Positions 1-8,234 are shown, numbered from the stretch's first letter. The stretch: 12,879 bases of DNA from Rhodocollybia butyracea (GCA_015501585.1 JADNRY010001299.1:1-12879); one strand, 5' to 3'. Numbers and translations: made by a program. Notes: generated by a model not told the origin, from the sequence alone.

Positions 1-520
1 TACAACGAATCCCAGGGACCAGGCCAGGGACATACTGTACGGTCAGGGGATGTAAGGCCCGTGACCCACTGTCTGCCCGGTGGTAGCAGTAAGCTTGACT
101 AGCTAGTACCAGGTAAACCTTTCCTACAAGCCGGTCTGATCGGGAGCTCAAGGCTACACGCCCTTTAAGGCTTTGATCACTGAGTCCTTGGGCCAGAGTC
201 GATAATAAGGCTCTTGACATACTACTATCTTCCATTTGGCAAGAAGGCCAGGAGGAATGTGGTCATTGAGACCATCAAGAACATGGATTCTTCACTTTAA
301 CTTTCCTCAGGATTTCATATATATTACAGCCTGATTAAAGACTCACTGCATAGGCTATAGCTACGAGTTCGTGCCGTGTCCTATAAAAGGCAAGTAATGA
401 AAAGAGTTTACTATATTCTCACTATACACAGTTATTTCGGACATTGACTACTGTTCGAAGACTCATTTTTGTGATTATTGTGAGTTTCATACTTATTTCT
501 GGATAGACTGTGTTACTACC
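1..520. other. gene-free repeat-like stretch
   Basis: No coding exon can be supported here. The first bases, TACAACG followed by an AGG/CCAG-rich run, resemble the sequence just after the candidate LTR end near 8963. The window may therefore open at the 3' edge of another LTR, but only a few bases support this. A TATA-like box lies at 382-389, followed by an AT-rich leader. The stretch is probably old transposon sequence. Confidence 0.3.
382..389 (+). promoter_or_regulatory. TATA-like box
   Basis: TATAAAAG stands about 130 bases upstream of an ATG at 522. That ATG opens a 107-codon frame ending at 842, which runs through both copies of a direct repeat and resembles no family I know. An LTR promoter is as likely as a gene promoter. 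Nothing else supports transcription. Confidence 0.25.
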
Positions 521-554
521 TATGCCTATCAATGAAATTATGAAAGCGCCTGTT

Positions 555-751
555 TCTGATACTATTCCTTCTGTCATCAATCGTGAGTTCTTAGGAACCC
601 GCCTCCGAACACAACGGCATCTAAAGAGCCACAGTACCCTTAATTTAGTGAATTTCCCTCATTATCTGCCTACTTTTTGGACATCTGATACTATTGCTTC
701 TGTCATCGATTGTGAGTTCTTACTAGGAACCCGCCTCCGAACGACGGCATC
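555..751. repeat. diverged direct repeat, two copies
   Basis: Copy 1 (555-621) and copy 2 (684-751) share TCTGATACTATT(C/G)CTTCTG, then a GTGAGTTCTTA stretch, then GGAACCCGCCTCCGAAC and CGGCATC. They differ by a few substitutions and a 3-base indel on each side. The plus-strand frame 522-842 spans both copies and therefore repeats a peptide ending in GTRLRT. Low complexity and lack of a known domain argue for duplicated non-coding sequence rather than a gene. Confidence 0.7.
626..684. repeat. dispersed repeat, partner at 1135-1186
   Basis: The stretch containing CTTAATTTAGTG and CATTATCTGCCTAC, ending TTTTTGGACA, recurs diverged at 1135-1186 (CTTTAATTTAGGTCATTATC, then GGTTTTTGGACA). The second copy lies inside the TIR element at 951-1296. 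Both may descend from the same repeat. Confidence 0.45.
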
Positions 752-844
752 AAGGGCAGGTACCCACGGCAAATATCTCGGCGCGATATGTGTAGTCACT
801 AGTGTGGAACCCGTCTGGTTATTAATGGGACCGTGCTGGTAAAA

Positions 845-860
845 CCTACCTACCTACCTA
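845..860. repeat. (CCTA)4 microsatellite
   Basis: Four perfect CCTA units directly follow the repeat block. Confidence 0.85.
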
Positions 861-950
861 AACAGATCAGGTTGTAAATACCAATCCATACAGTTGCTGG
901 CAAACAGTTAGGAGTAAAAAGGCTGCCGTGTGACCCAGAGTCCTCAGTCC

Positions 951-1296
951 ACCAAGGGTGCTCGGGATGTAAACTCTCAAACTACTATTTCAGGAATTCC
1001 TTTCCCTTGAAAGTTGAAGGTCAAAGCTAGTGATCCCCAAGCAGACTGATACATACAATAGGTCCATATTCTGAGCGTAATCTCCCGATTGGTTCAAAGT
1101 TGGGACGAGTCCAACTAGACCATTTACATGTGCCGAGTCACTGTAGCTTTAATTTAGGTCATTATCTGCTTGGTTTTTGGACACATACCTGCCAAAATTA
1201 ATAAAATATGAAGGTCAAATTTTTCAAGTCCTCAGTCTTGCAGGGATTATGCAACAAACATGATATTACAGGTTCACATCCTGAGCACCCGTTGGT
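951..1296. mobile_element. small TIR element, same family as 6265-6787
   Basis: The left end (951-974) begins ACCAAGGGTGCTCGGGATGT. The reverse complement of the right end (1272-1296) begins ACCAACGGGTGCTCAGGATG. Over 24 positions only two bases differ, plus one single-base gap. The ends match those of the element at 6265-6787 (AAGGGGTGCCCGG / CAAGGGGTGCCCGGGATGTG). Internal homology is also visible: TGAAAGTTGAAGGT occurs in both. I find no flanking duplication, so the exact ends and superfamily are uncertain; the relative's 9-bp duplication suggests a Mutator-like family. No transposase is encoded, so this is a MITE-like, old copy. Confidence 0.65.
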
Positions 1297-1959
1297 TAAC
1301 TCATTAGGTGGAAAATTCTCTCTTCCCTTTGTCCTGGGTTGGTCCTAGCCTTCCATCACCGACTCTGTTTGTCTCTCTCTCTATATATACAATGTACATT
1401 GATACTGTTCTACAACTGTCAGACAGTGTTGTTTAAAGAGCCTAGAAGTCTTTGAATTTAAGTACTTACTGCCATGCTATCAGCTGAAGAACTGTATCCG
1501 ACCTGGCTGCATTGTACCTTCATCATCGGACAACAAAAGAACTTGTGCGTCAAGTGTCCAGGTCCTAGGAGTTAGAAGTACTGTATAGCAAAGATGACCC
1601 CTGATCCTGACTTCAACGAGGCACATACAGACAGTCCCCAACAATAAACAGCTTGCCAACGGGACCACGCTAGGTACATAGTGTCTATAACCTATGTTTT
1701 GAGCAGGTGTCTAGTCACTCGAGCCTACCTACTGCATGAGCATGGTCGACATAATGACCCCTGATTGACATTGTGGGTGAAAATTTCTTGGTCTAATGAA
1801 TCTTGGTGCCTTATGGTCTATAAGTGCCGTTGTTACAGGCTTAGTCTCCCTTAGGCAGACTCATCATCTGCTGACAATCCATACGGATGCGGTATAGAGG
1901 TTTAGCACTAGTTCCCACGGGGTCAATGCATTATAAGTATTATCAATTTCAATTGTGGG
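1297..1959. other. gene-free stretch with CT/TA simple repeat
   Basis: No exon can be supported. A CT-rich run followed by TATATATAC lies at 1371-1390 and could act as a promoter or be LTR-derived. A perfect palindrome ACTGTC-A-GACAGT lies at 1415-1427. ATGACCCCTGAT occurs twice, near 1594 and near 1753. A minus-strand frame at 1480-1668 has no family features. Confidence 0.3.
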
Positions 1960-1967
1960 TATAAATA
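1960..1967 (+). promoter_or_regulatory. TATA box of the secreted-protein gene
   Basis: TATAAATA lies 64 to 71 bases upstream of the ATG at 2031. This leaves room for a transcription start around 1990-2000 and a short leader, a common spacing in fungal genes. Confidence 0.55.
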
Positions 1968-2030
1968 CCAACCAGAGCCCAGGTGAAAGTACAACCGCCT
2001 ATAGTCCCTTTAACAACCCAGAGCTTTACA

Positions 2031-2429
2031 ATGCACATCCCAGTCGCTCCAACCATTCTTGTTGTTCTATGCGTGATCACAAACAGCGCCGCCCAAAATT
2101 TTATAGCTTGGAGCGGAATTGCATGCAACGGTGACGAGGGGCTTAACATCCCTTGCGACGGCTCGTGTCACGAATTTGGGGGCCGAAACTCGTACGTTGT
2201 GAGTGTGTACAGTGGTGCTTCAAGGACGCCCATGAAGCCTACAATCTGCTGCTTACTTGGTTACTTATACATATTGTAGATTGTTTCTGCCGGGACCTTC
2301 TGTCCAACATTTTTTGCAAATGGTGGATGTACAGGGGGCGCCTTACCCTTCAATTCCAGTACTTTGGGAGAGTGTATCCCTGTCAACACAGGGATCAACC
2401 TTCAGTCTTTCTCCTGCTTTCCCTGCTGA
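2031..2429 (+). CDS. small secreted cysteine-rich protein, two exons
   Basis: The coding sequence is exon 2031-2198 joined to exon 2280-2429, giving 105 residues and a TGA stop. The intron is 2199-2279: donor GTGAGT, CTTAC branch-like site at 2252, acceptor TAG, phase 0. ATG 2031 has A at -3 and is directly followed by a hydrophobic signal peptide (residues 1-21, ending TNSAA). The mature part has eight cysteines, at residues 32, 42, 46, 64, 73, 88, 102 and 105, enough for four disulfides, and one N-S-S sequon at residue 81. Both exons share a coherent pattern: W-S-G-x2-C, PCDGSC, F-G-G-R-N-S-Y, then a C-P-T-F-F and G-G-C-T-G-G half. This resembles small secreted proteins of unknown function that are common in Agaricomycetes. 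Export is well supported; an effector or host-interaction role is only a guess from secretion and the transposon-rich setting. Unspliced frames stop soon after the donor. Confidence 0.8.
2199..2279 (+). other. spliceosomal intron, 81 bp
   Basis: Perfect GTGAGT donor, CTTAC 23 bases before the acceptor, and a TAG acceptor. Removing it joins a frame that otherwise stops within the intron to a cysteine-rich frame with the same spacing style. Splicing is phase 0, between valine 56 and isoleucine 57. Confidence 0.8.
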
Positions 2430-3069
2430 GAAATTCTCAGCCCATCGATGATCATCATGTAAGTAGGATTTATACTGAACCATGCATATGGGTGTCTCAA
2501 GCTCACTTCGTGAATTTTTTCAATGCTTACCGATGCATTCAGGGGACAACGAGTGCTACAAGCCAGCTATAAGCGGTTGTGTATGAGACAAATATGGAAA
2601 AAAACGGGGTAGAAAAAATGAAACCAGAAGAGGAGCAGTGTTTGTGTTTAAATTACTTTGTACTTCTAGTTTGTTTTGAAAGAAAAATATAGTAAAAATC
2701 TTGACTCTATGCCCTCCTCAATGATTTATCTCAAATACAGTATAAGCAAAATTGATTAAAATAAAAGTCTACACACCCATCCTGTACCTCTATGTACAGT
2801 TATGACGGTCACGGTCACGGAGGCCTGGTTGTCGCCTCTTCACCGTGATCTCATGGCAATTTATGGGCCTTTCCCTTCTCTCGGGATAGAGACGTTTCAG
2901 TCACGCCTGGGCGGATTTGATTAAGCGGCTAGACGCAGCGTTTGGCTGGTGGATGACCCAAAGCCTGTGTCACCTTCCGTTTACTCCAGTCCCGTTGGGT
3001 ATGTACTTTCTTTACCGTCAGTTACCGAATGTCTAATGAGTAATTACATTCATGTAGGGAGAACACGTC
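2430..3069. other. gene-free stretch downstream of the secreted-protein gene
   Basis: Probably holds the 3' UTR of the upstream gene. An AATAAAA signal near 2760 is about 330 bases past the stop and may be unrelated. A short CGGTCA tandem lies near 2805-2818. No exon or element end was recognised. Confidence 0.4.
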
Positions 3070-3299
3070 CTCAATTGTAACTGCAGAACATTTGGGTAGA
3101 TCTCTGGAGAAAATTGGATCGGTCAGGGCTCACGGAATCGTCATGAGGGGTTGTGGTCGCCTTGATTTGGATTGCGAATTGACTTTCTGTACATCGAATA
3201 CATATAAAACGCTGTCGGATTTCCTTCTTGTTCCTCCTAAGATTGAACCCAAGAAACCTCAAGATGCGTATACCACTCGTTGAAGACAGCATGAAGCGC

Positions 3300-4096
3300 T
3301 GCGTTTGCAGCGACGGGGGATAGAGCAAGCCAGACGTCCTATGTCTGAAGCAATGAATGGCCCCATACGCGAACCGATGGACGCCGACATCAGGGTGATG
3401 ACAGAAGAACCAGACGGACATTGGAACGATCCCAAGGCGCAACAACCAAAACTCACTTCGGCAGCATAAGGCTAATCGCCGCCCACAAAAGTGGTACTCA
3501 TGTACACATGAAGAAATTTCGCGCCAGGTACAGCCTCACTAGGATTGTGGCACATGGTATGACGGCGCCGATGAGGAATATCGATAGGAGAAGAAAGGTC
3601 AAGAGAACGAGGAGAGCGTATGTGAATGCAATAAATTAATGTTGGTTGTGGAGGATAGATATGCCCCAGGAGAGCGTACGAGGTTTGAAGCGGCCGTAAC
3701 TGGGATAAACGAAGGAGTATGCCCGGTGTATGAATCAACGAATGGTCGGATATGCGAACCCATGGACAAGTTAGGTACGTCAGGTTGATGACAGAGGGCC
3801 AGACAATAAAGCAAATGTCAGAACGATTCCTAGCCGCAACGACGAAGAACTCACTTCAGCATCCCGACCATAACAGTAATTGTCGCCACAAAAGCGTCCA
3901 AGAAAACTGTCCGTAGAACCTTGTCTACTACTTATGACGAATAAAATGACCACGCCGATAAGATCGATAAGAGAACAAGGATAAAGAGAACGAGCAGAAC
4001 AAAGGTGATACAGGAACATCGCGTCTTTGCAGCTGTGTTTCGAGTGATCTTGGTTGTGGAATTCAGAGGGTAGATATGGGTGGCTGGAGAAGGCAT
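3300..4096 (-). pseudogene. decayed membrane-protein gene with tandem partial copies
   Basis: On the minus strand an ATG at 4096 starts MPSPATHIYPLNSTTK, a basic stretch, then a strong membrane span (CITFVLLVLFILVLLSIL) before a TAA at 3934-3932. The same frame resumes after that stop with a second hydrophobic piece (FLDAFVATITVMVGML) ending at a GTGAGT donor (plus-strand 3849-3854). A second copy (plus about 3343-3665) has the aligned span (ALLVLLTFLLLSIFLIG) and the same donor (3451-3456), but different stops. Near the end of the first span, copy 1 lacks four bases present in copy 2, shifting the frame. Conserved hydrophobicity and donor position in both copies indicate real coding ancestry; stops and indels indicate decay. 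The family is not recognised. Hydrophobic runs can arise by chance in pyrimidine-rich DNA, so confidence is moderate. Confidence 0.45.
3343..4080. repeat. tandem duplication, two diverged units of about 330-350 bp
   Basis: Unit 1 (about 3343-3665) and unit 2 (about 3727-4080) run in parallel. Shared landmarks in order: GAATGG...ATA(C/T)GCGAACC(G/C)ATGGAC, TGATGACAGA, CCAGAC, AACTCACTTC, CACAAAAG, CGCCGAT, ATCGATA(G/A)GAG, AGAGAACGAG, then TTGGTTGTGGA and AGATATG. Many indels separate them, so the duplication is old. Confidence 0.7.
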
Positions 4097-4670
4097 GCAC
4101 ATGAGCGGCTTCAGTTATCGAAGTGGTCCATACCTGCCACCATTAGGAGAGCTAAGATGCCTATGCCTCTCGATTCATCTGCCTCTTCGAGCAAGTTCGT
4201 GCTTGTGGTAACTTTTGTTTGTTTCTTGAAAGAAAAGGTAGGTTGAAGGAAGCGTAGAGCCCAAACACCGTAGAGACAGGGATGTATAGAAGACCAGAGT
4301 GTGAACTGAAAGACGTCAACGGATGTCAAACGTAAAATTACACGTGCGCAGGAGAGCTCCCGACGCGTTTCTGTCCATCATCACGTTGGGTACAGAGGAG
4401 GATGCGCTAGGATGCGTGATGCGTACGTCCATCTTCCGCAAAGCGAAATCATAAGTTCGGGACTGGTGGATGATCGATGAAATGGCGAGCCTAACGACTA
4501 AGCTGCTCAGAGTCGATGTTAGGGATCTTGTAGTCGAGGACACAGAAGTAGTAGTAACAAGATCAGCAGCAAACAATACAATGTATTACTGAATCCAAGG
4601 CCATATAGTAGATCGTTACTATTAGGTAGCGGATTCGCTATTGGCACGCCGTGGCAACTCCAAGCCCAAT
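4097..4670 (-). other. possible upstream exons of the decayed membrane gene
   Basis: Minus-strand frames at 4576-4316 (86 codons) and 4329-4111 (72 codons) are open. In the first block another frame reads VLDYKIPNIDSEQLSR, then a TAG, then ARHFIDHPPVPNL, which looks more protein-like. I cannot choose between the frames or name a family. If coding, these would be 5' exons of the relic at 3300-4096. Confidence 0.25.
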
Positions 4671-5209
4671 TAAGGGCCTGTTCGGCAACACAAATCTAGA
4701 TTTTGTTGGGATTTTGCCAGGTATTGCCACCATATAAAAAAGCCATCAAACATTTGTAAGTATTACTCAGATCAGCCGATTGAGCGCTCCGTGTAAACGC
4801 GCATGCTGTCAGCTGCTGTCAGACGTTTCTTCCGTGTTGAGGTCAACACCCCGCTCGATGCTCAGACATGCCCGCCGCTCTGAAATATAATTTTTACTTT
4901 AGGCTTCACTGACCTAGACAATATAGAGAAACAGAATCGCTTTTCCAATAACATACAATTACATTAAATTTGAAAGACGATGAGGGGAACATGTTGGTCA
5001 CTGGTTGGCATTGCTGAGAGTGGTCGGGATGACTTGCGGGATAGTGAGAGGAACGTCGGTCAACAGCCTCAGGAGTTATGTCATTTTATGTCATTTCCAG
5101 ACCCATGGCGACCGGCCAGCTGATCCGAACCTTTTATATTAAATGCTCAAAATCTCGCGTTTGGCAAAATCGAACAAAATCCAGATTCGTGTTGCCGAAC
5201 AGGCCCTAA
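4671..5209. mobile_element. PIF/Harbinger-type (Tourist-like) MITE with TAA duplications
   Basis: The element is 4674-5206 (533 bp), flanked by TAA at 4671-4673 and 5207-5209. Both ends start GGGCCTGTTCGGCAACAC. The inverted repeats continue for about 45 bases (AATCT, GATTTTGTT, ATTTTGCCA) with three mismatches and one gap. A 3-bp TAA/TTA target duplication and GGGCCTGTT ends are typical of PIF/Harbinger MITEs. The interior is AT-rich and has no transposase or long frame, so it depends on a partner elsewhere. The well-matched ends suggest fairly recent movement. Confidence 0.88.
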
Positions 5210-5540
5210 TGCATCGAGGTTGGGTGTACCCAGTCCCGAAGTTGCATCCCCTAGATAAACTGTTTCAGTAAGGATTCAATAGCTTGTATCGATGGGTTCC
5301 TTACAGCCAGTGCCAGCAGAAAAACCATCAACCTTGCCGTCGCCTTCAAAAGTTCAGATCATGCAAGGCAAGACAAAAAATCAAGCGCACGCAGATGGGT
5401 TGGCATACAAGCTAAAGGGTTATTAGTAAACAAGCTCGTTGTCGATACAGTACACGGATAGTGATATTTTCTACGTCATATTCCGAGTCAGCGTAGCCCA
5501 AAGTCTGCGCCAAACAAGAGCTAGGCATGTCCCCGACTCT
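5207..5540. other. stretch between repeats; one short open frame
   Basis: The only candidate is a plus-strand frame 5292-5426 (ATG to TAG, 44 residues) beginning MGSLQPVPAEKPSTLPSPSK. It is hydrophilic and proline/lysine-rich, with no recognised domain. It could be a chance frame or one exon of a larger gene, since GTAAAC follows near its end. No other exon can be joined with confidence. Confidence 0.2.
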
Positions 5541-5543
5541 GAC

Positions 5544-6223
5544 CGAAGGGAAGGGAGGGTCTTGTAGGTGCCAATTGAGTGTTGGATTCTTCAAAAACCG
5601 CCAGATCGGGTAGTTCTTTCCCACCTGAACTTCAGCCGCCGTGCCAGTTGTTTCATGTCGAGCCGCTATGCCGGCTCGTCTGTTTTTCAATGATCTCCAT
5701 CAACCATGAACGTTTCGGATCACTGCCGGGAGGCTCATGCCCAACTAGGCTATACAGGCGCATATGACCTACCGGCATCGCCAAGGCATGGCAATTCTTC
5801 TTGTTCCTCGTACTTCCCCTCTTTTGAGCTGCTTTCACAATATTCATTATGATAAGAGCCTCTAGCATTTATAATACAACATGCTATTGATACTGAATTT
5901 AGTACTTACAGCTATCCCTTGAGTAGGTGCTAACCTGGAAAAGGTCATGTTAATAATGCTGGTTATTGGGCTAGTCTATTTCTTGATAGCCAATCTTCTG
6001 ATCTCCAGATCTTTGTACGAACATCAGCTTGAGTTAATTGTAAAACCAGGGGTGTCTTGAAATTTCCCGCTTCCTCAACTCTAATTGAAGGGAAAGGAGG
6101 GTCTTGTAGGTGACAAACAAGTAAAATGTTGGAGTCTTTGAAAGTCACTAGATCAGGCTCAAGATTGGGCTGTTCTTTCAGACCTGATGTTAAGCCGGCA
6201 TGCCGGTTAGTTCGTTTCCGCAT
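5544..6223 (-). pseudogene. two diverged copies of an unrecognised coding remnant
   Basis: Plus-strand 5544-5685 and 6085-6221 are diverged direct copies sharing GAAGGGAA(G/A)GGAGGGTCTTG plus TAGGTG and, further on, a GCCGGC-rich tail. Read on the minus strand, both give HLQDPPFPS(V/I)RV. Upstream of that both give RH(S/A)G(S/L)T, then KE(L/Q)P(D/N)L, then F(E/K)(E/D)SN(T/I)(Q/L)L. Copy 2 is open across all of this (6223-5963, 86 codons); copy 1 needs two stops and a frameshift bridged. Substitutions that keep the peptide similar suggest coding ancestry, perhaps a transposon protein. The element at 6265 sits just upstream of copy 2 and cuts off its 5' side. Confidence 0.4.
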
Positions 6224-6255
6224 TGCTAAACTTCCTTCCTGCCCGATCCAATACC

Positions 6256-6796
6256 TCAGCCTGAAAGGGGTGCCCGGACCGTGAACCCGTGATATCGGGT
6301 CGGTCGGTCGGTCGGTCCCTTGAGTGAGGTCTTAAAAAAAATTTGACATCCATATTTCATGCAGATATATGCATTCTGAAACTTATTTTAGGGGCCTGAA
6401 ACATGCTAATCACACATAATTAATGCTACAGCGACTATTTAGCCTTTAAAAGGCATGTAAAGGGTGACAGTGGTTTGGGACTCGTCCTAACAGTACTGTA
6501 CTACCACTGTATTTTGAACTCGGCAAACTTCAGGACTGGGGTTCCCACTGAAAGTTGAAGGTAAGTAGCATCTACATGATGGTAGCCTGTACGGGTATGT
6601 ACAATCAATATCTGGTATTTATAAGGTGCTCATGTGGTGTAGGGATTGCTAGCTTTGACCTCCGAGGGGAAAAAAATTCCTAATATGGCAGTTTACATAA
6701 GCTTTTTGGTCGGTCGGTCTCCCTCACTGGGTCCTTAAAAAAAACAATTGACCCAATGTAACGGGTTCACATCCCGGGCACCCCTTGTCAGCCTGA
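6256..6796. mobile_element. TIR element with 9-bp target duplication (Mutator-like MITE?)
   Basis: TCAGCCTGA flanks the element on both sides (6256-6264 and 6788-6796), leaving a 523-bp insert at 6265-6787. The left end starts AAGGGGTGCCCGGACCGTGA; the reverse complement of the right end starts CAAGGGGTGCCCGGGATGTG; both continue into AACCCG. About 35 terminal bases are similar at roughly 75-80%. Inside each end is GGTCGGTCGGTC in the same orientation, then a run of A after CTTAAA (6333 and 6736 areas). A 9-bp duplication is usual for Mutator-like elements, so that class is the best guess. No transposase is present. The element at 951-1296 shares its ends and interior motifs. Confidence 0.75.
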
Positions 6797-7048
6797 GCTC
6801 TTCTGAGCTACTCTTGAATGTTTTTTTTGGAACGTTGCTTGTCAGTGACTCATGTCACTAACAACCTCAAAGTACCTTCGGGCAAATGACAAAGTCGTTT
6901 CCTTCCCGCCATTATCATTTGCAGGCCACTTAGCATTATGCACAAGTGCTAGGATAACACCCCGTGTGGGACTACGCGCTCAGTCTCTCCTACACTCTTC
7001 AACAGTAGCAAAGCCATAGAAATAAGATAAAAGGCATATACCCTCAAT
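6797..7048. other. gene-free stretch
   Basis: No exon or element end is recognised. It lies downstream, in minus-strand terms, of the RNase H remnant and may hold the decayed 3' part of the same retroelement. Confidence 0.3.
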
Positions 7049-7690
7049 TCATACTGCAGCACAATGCACTACTAGAACCCTCATTCCCTCCATAACCATG
7101 CGGAGGGAATATATATCTCCTGGAGAATGTTCTTCCAGGTGTTTCTGAGTAGACCTTTGGTTATGCATCCACTCTGAGCTTTGTTCAAACTGCAATGATA
7201 GAATATGTATATAGGTGGTAGATTTGTTTTGTGGATCATGTATGTGAGGGACTGAGACCTTGTTGAGTCTTATACCCAATAGCTTAAATGCTGGCTTGAT
7301 ATTCAGATCAACAAGTTTATATTATGTCCTTTTAACCATTTTAGTGATGCTGTTGTTCTTTGTCCTCGCAGCATTGCAGGTAGCGCATATTTTCTTCTCC
7401 CAATGAGTCCCTGTCGTCCCATTTTTGAGAGTGTGTTGTCAAACCTTGGATAAATGTTTTTGAGTTGGTGTGTATTTTTAGGTCAGTAACTGAGTTGAGC
7501 CATCCTTGATACCAATAATTTCCCTTGTAAGTTCAGCTCAGGTGGGACTCTGATTGCTCAGATTACTTATACCTTGAACCTTCATGGTTGGGCAAGAATA
7601 CTTGTTCCTACCCTGCTTCTGGTCCCATTCTGACCATTGAATGTCATCACTGAATTTCCCATCAAATTCTGTGAAGATCTGGATATCCGG
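7049..7690 (-). pseudogene. retroelement RNase H domain remnant
   Basis: On the minus strand, frames joined across frameshifts and stops follow a type I RNase H in order. First strand: VPDIQIFTEFDG (about 7685-7659), where intact enzymes have TDG. Next is NQSP-stop-AELTREIIGIKDGS (near 7550-7500), the usual GEL(I/T)..I helix. Then DLKIHTNSKTFIQGL (near 7480-7440), where the catalytic aspartate of TDSK is asparagine. Then KWDDRDSLG (near 7424), and LKWLKGH (7338-7324), matching the conserved WVKGH. Downstream, DLNIKPAFKLLGIRLNK (from about 7310) matches the segment after RNase H in fungal non-LTR elements. The remnant encodes no working enzyme: an altered active site, at least two frameshifts and internal stops. 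The reverse transcriptase side is missing, replaced by the inverted-pair arm at 7711-7768. Confidence 0.72.
7083..7110. repeat. 9-bp perfect inverted repeat
   Basis: ATTCCCTCC (7083-7091) and GGAGGGAAT (7102-7110) are separated by 10 bases. It lies inside the retroelement remnant. No poly-T follows, and I see no function. Confidence 0.5.
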
Positions 7691-7710
7691 AACCAATCCA
7701 GAACACATCT

Positions 7711-7768
7711 GTTGTATATATCCGGCGCAGGGACTGAAGGAGCTGTTAGGCTCAAGAGACAGAAGAGA
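7711..7768 (-). repeat. LTR-end-like segment, inverted partner of 8911-8968
   Basis: The reverse complement of these 58 bases matches 8911-8968 at about 52 of 58 positions with no gaps. It includes the identical core TTCAGTCCCTGCGCCGGATA. In the plus copy this core forms the last bases of the candidate LTR. The segment may thus be the end of a minus-oriented LTR relative, directly adjoining the RNase H remnant. Sequence further out diverges quickly. Confidence 0.65.
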
Positions 7769-8170
7769 TCAGCCTATTGGTCTAAGGTTCTCTTTGTGGT
7801 AAATCCCTAATCAAAAACTGCTATGAGGACATAGTTTTTTCAGTTTTTGTAGTAAGTATGGGGCTTTTCTCACTTTCTTCTCACTATAATTAGAGATGTC
7901 CACGAGTCCAAGTCTTCACAAGTACTCGCAGGTAAGATCCGTGGGAAAACCCGCAAGTATGTGACTCGCGGATCCCAGGATCCGTTTCCCACGGGTCAGG
8001 CGCGGGTCACAAGTCAGACATTTGCAATTTTCAGTTGACTTGCAAGTACTTGTGTGACTTGTGCAAGCAATATGAACTCATATATTTGTTGTTGGTGATC
8101 AAAACTTACAGTAATTAATAGTATCATATTTATTATAGTACTTATCAAGTACTGCCACACATGTTTGAGG

Positions 8171-8234
8171 TTGTAGACAGCTGACAGCGACTGAGCGCTT
8201 ATTTTAGCGCCCAATCGCCGTAGGCTGTCTACAA
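8171..8234. repeat. long imperfect hairpin inside the hAT element
   Basis: Two 29-base arms (8171-8199 and 8206-8234) enclose a 6-base loop, TATTTT. 24 of 29 positions pair, and most mismatches would be G-U wobbles in one of the transcripts. The arms begin TTGTAGACAGC. Weaker pairing (TTTG...CAAA) extends outward. It could be a tiny nested foldback element or a precursor-like RNA hairpin. Confidence 0.7.

Noticed and set aside
1415..1427. ACTGTC-A-GACAGT palindrome as a CACTA remnant
   Set aside because: A single occurrence with no inverted end nearby; chance is likely.
1983..2030. Upstream start for the secreted protein at 1983
   Set aside because: The codon there is GTG, and the extension would place 16 residues before an otherwise ideal signal peptide. 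ATG 2031 is the natural start.
2153..2572. 139-codon plus-strand frame
   Set aside because: It overlaps the spliced secreted-protein gene in another frame, lacks an ATG at its start, and its translation has no coherent features.
3071..3445. 124-codon minus-strand frame as an intact gene
   Set aside because: Low-complexity, histidine/phenylalanine-rich translation with no domain. It overlaps the tandem relic, where a different frame carries the aligned hydrophobic spans.
6290..6320. GGTC tandem as a CRISPR-like or telomeric repeat
   Set aside because: It is a plain 4-base microsatellite inside a TIR element, with no spacers and no telomere-like unit.
7049..7279. 76-codon minus-strand frame as a separate gene
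   Set aside because: It continues the RNase H remnant; its segment matches what follows WVKGH in fungal retroelements, so it is not an independent gene.
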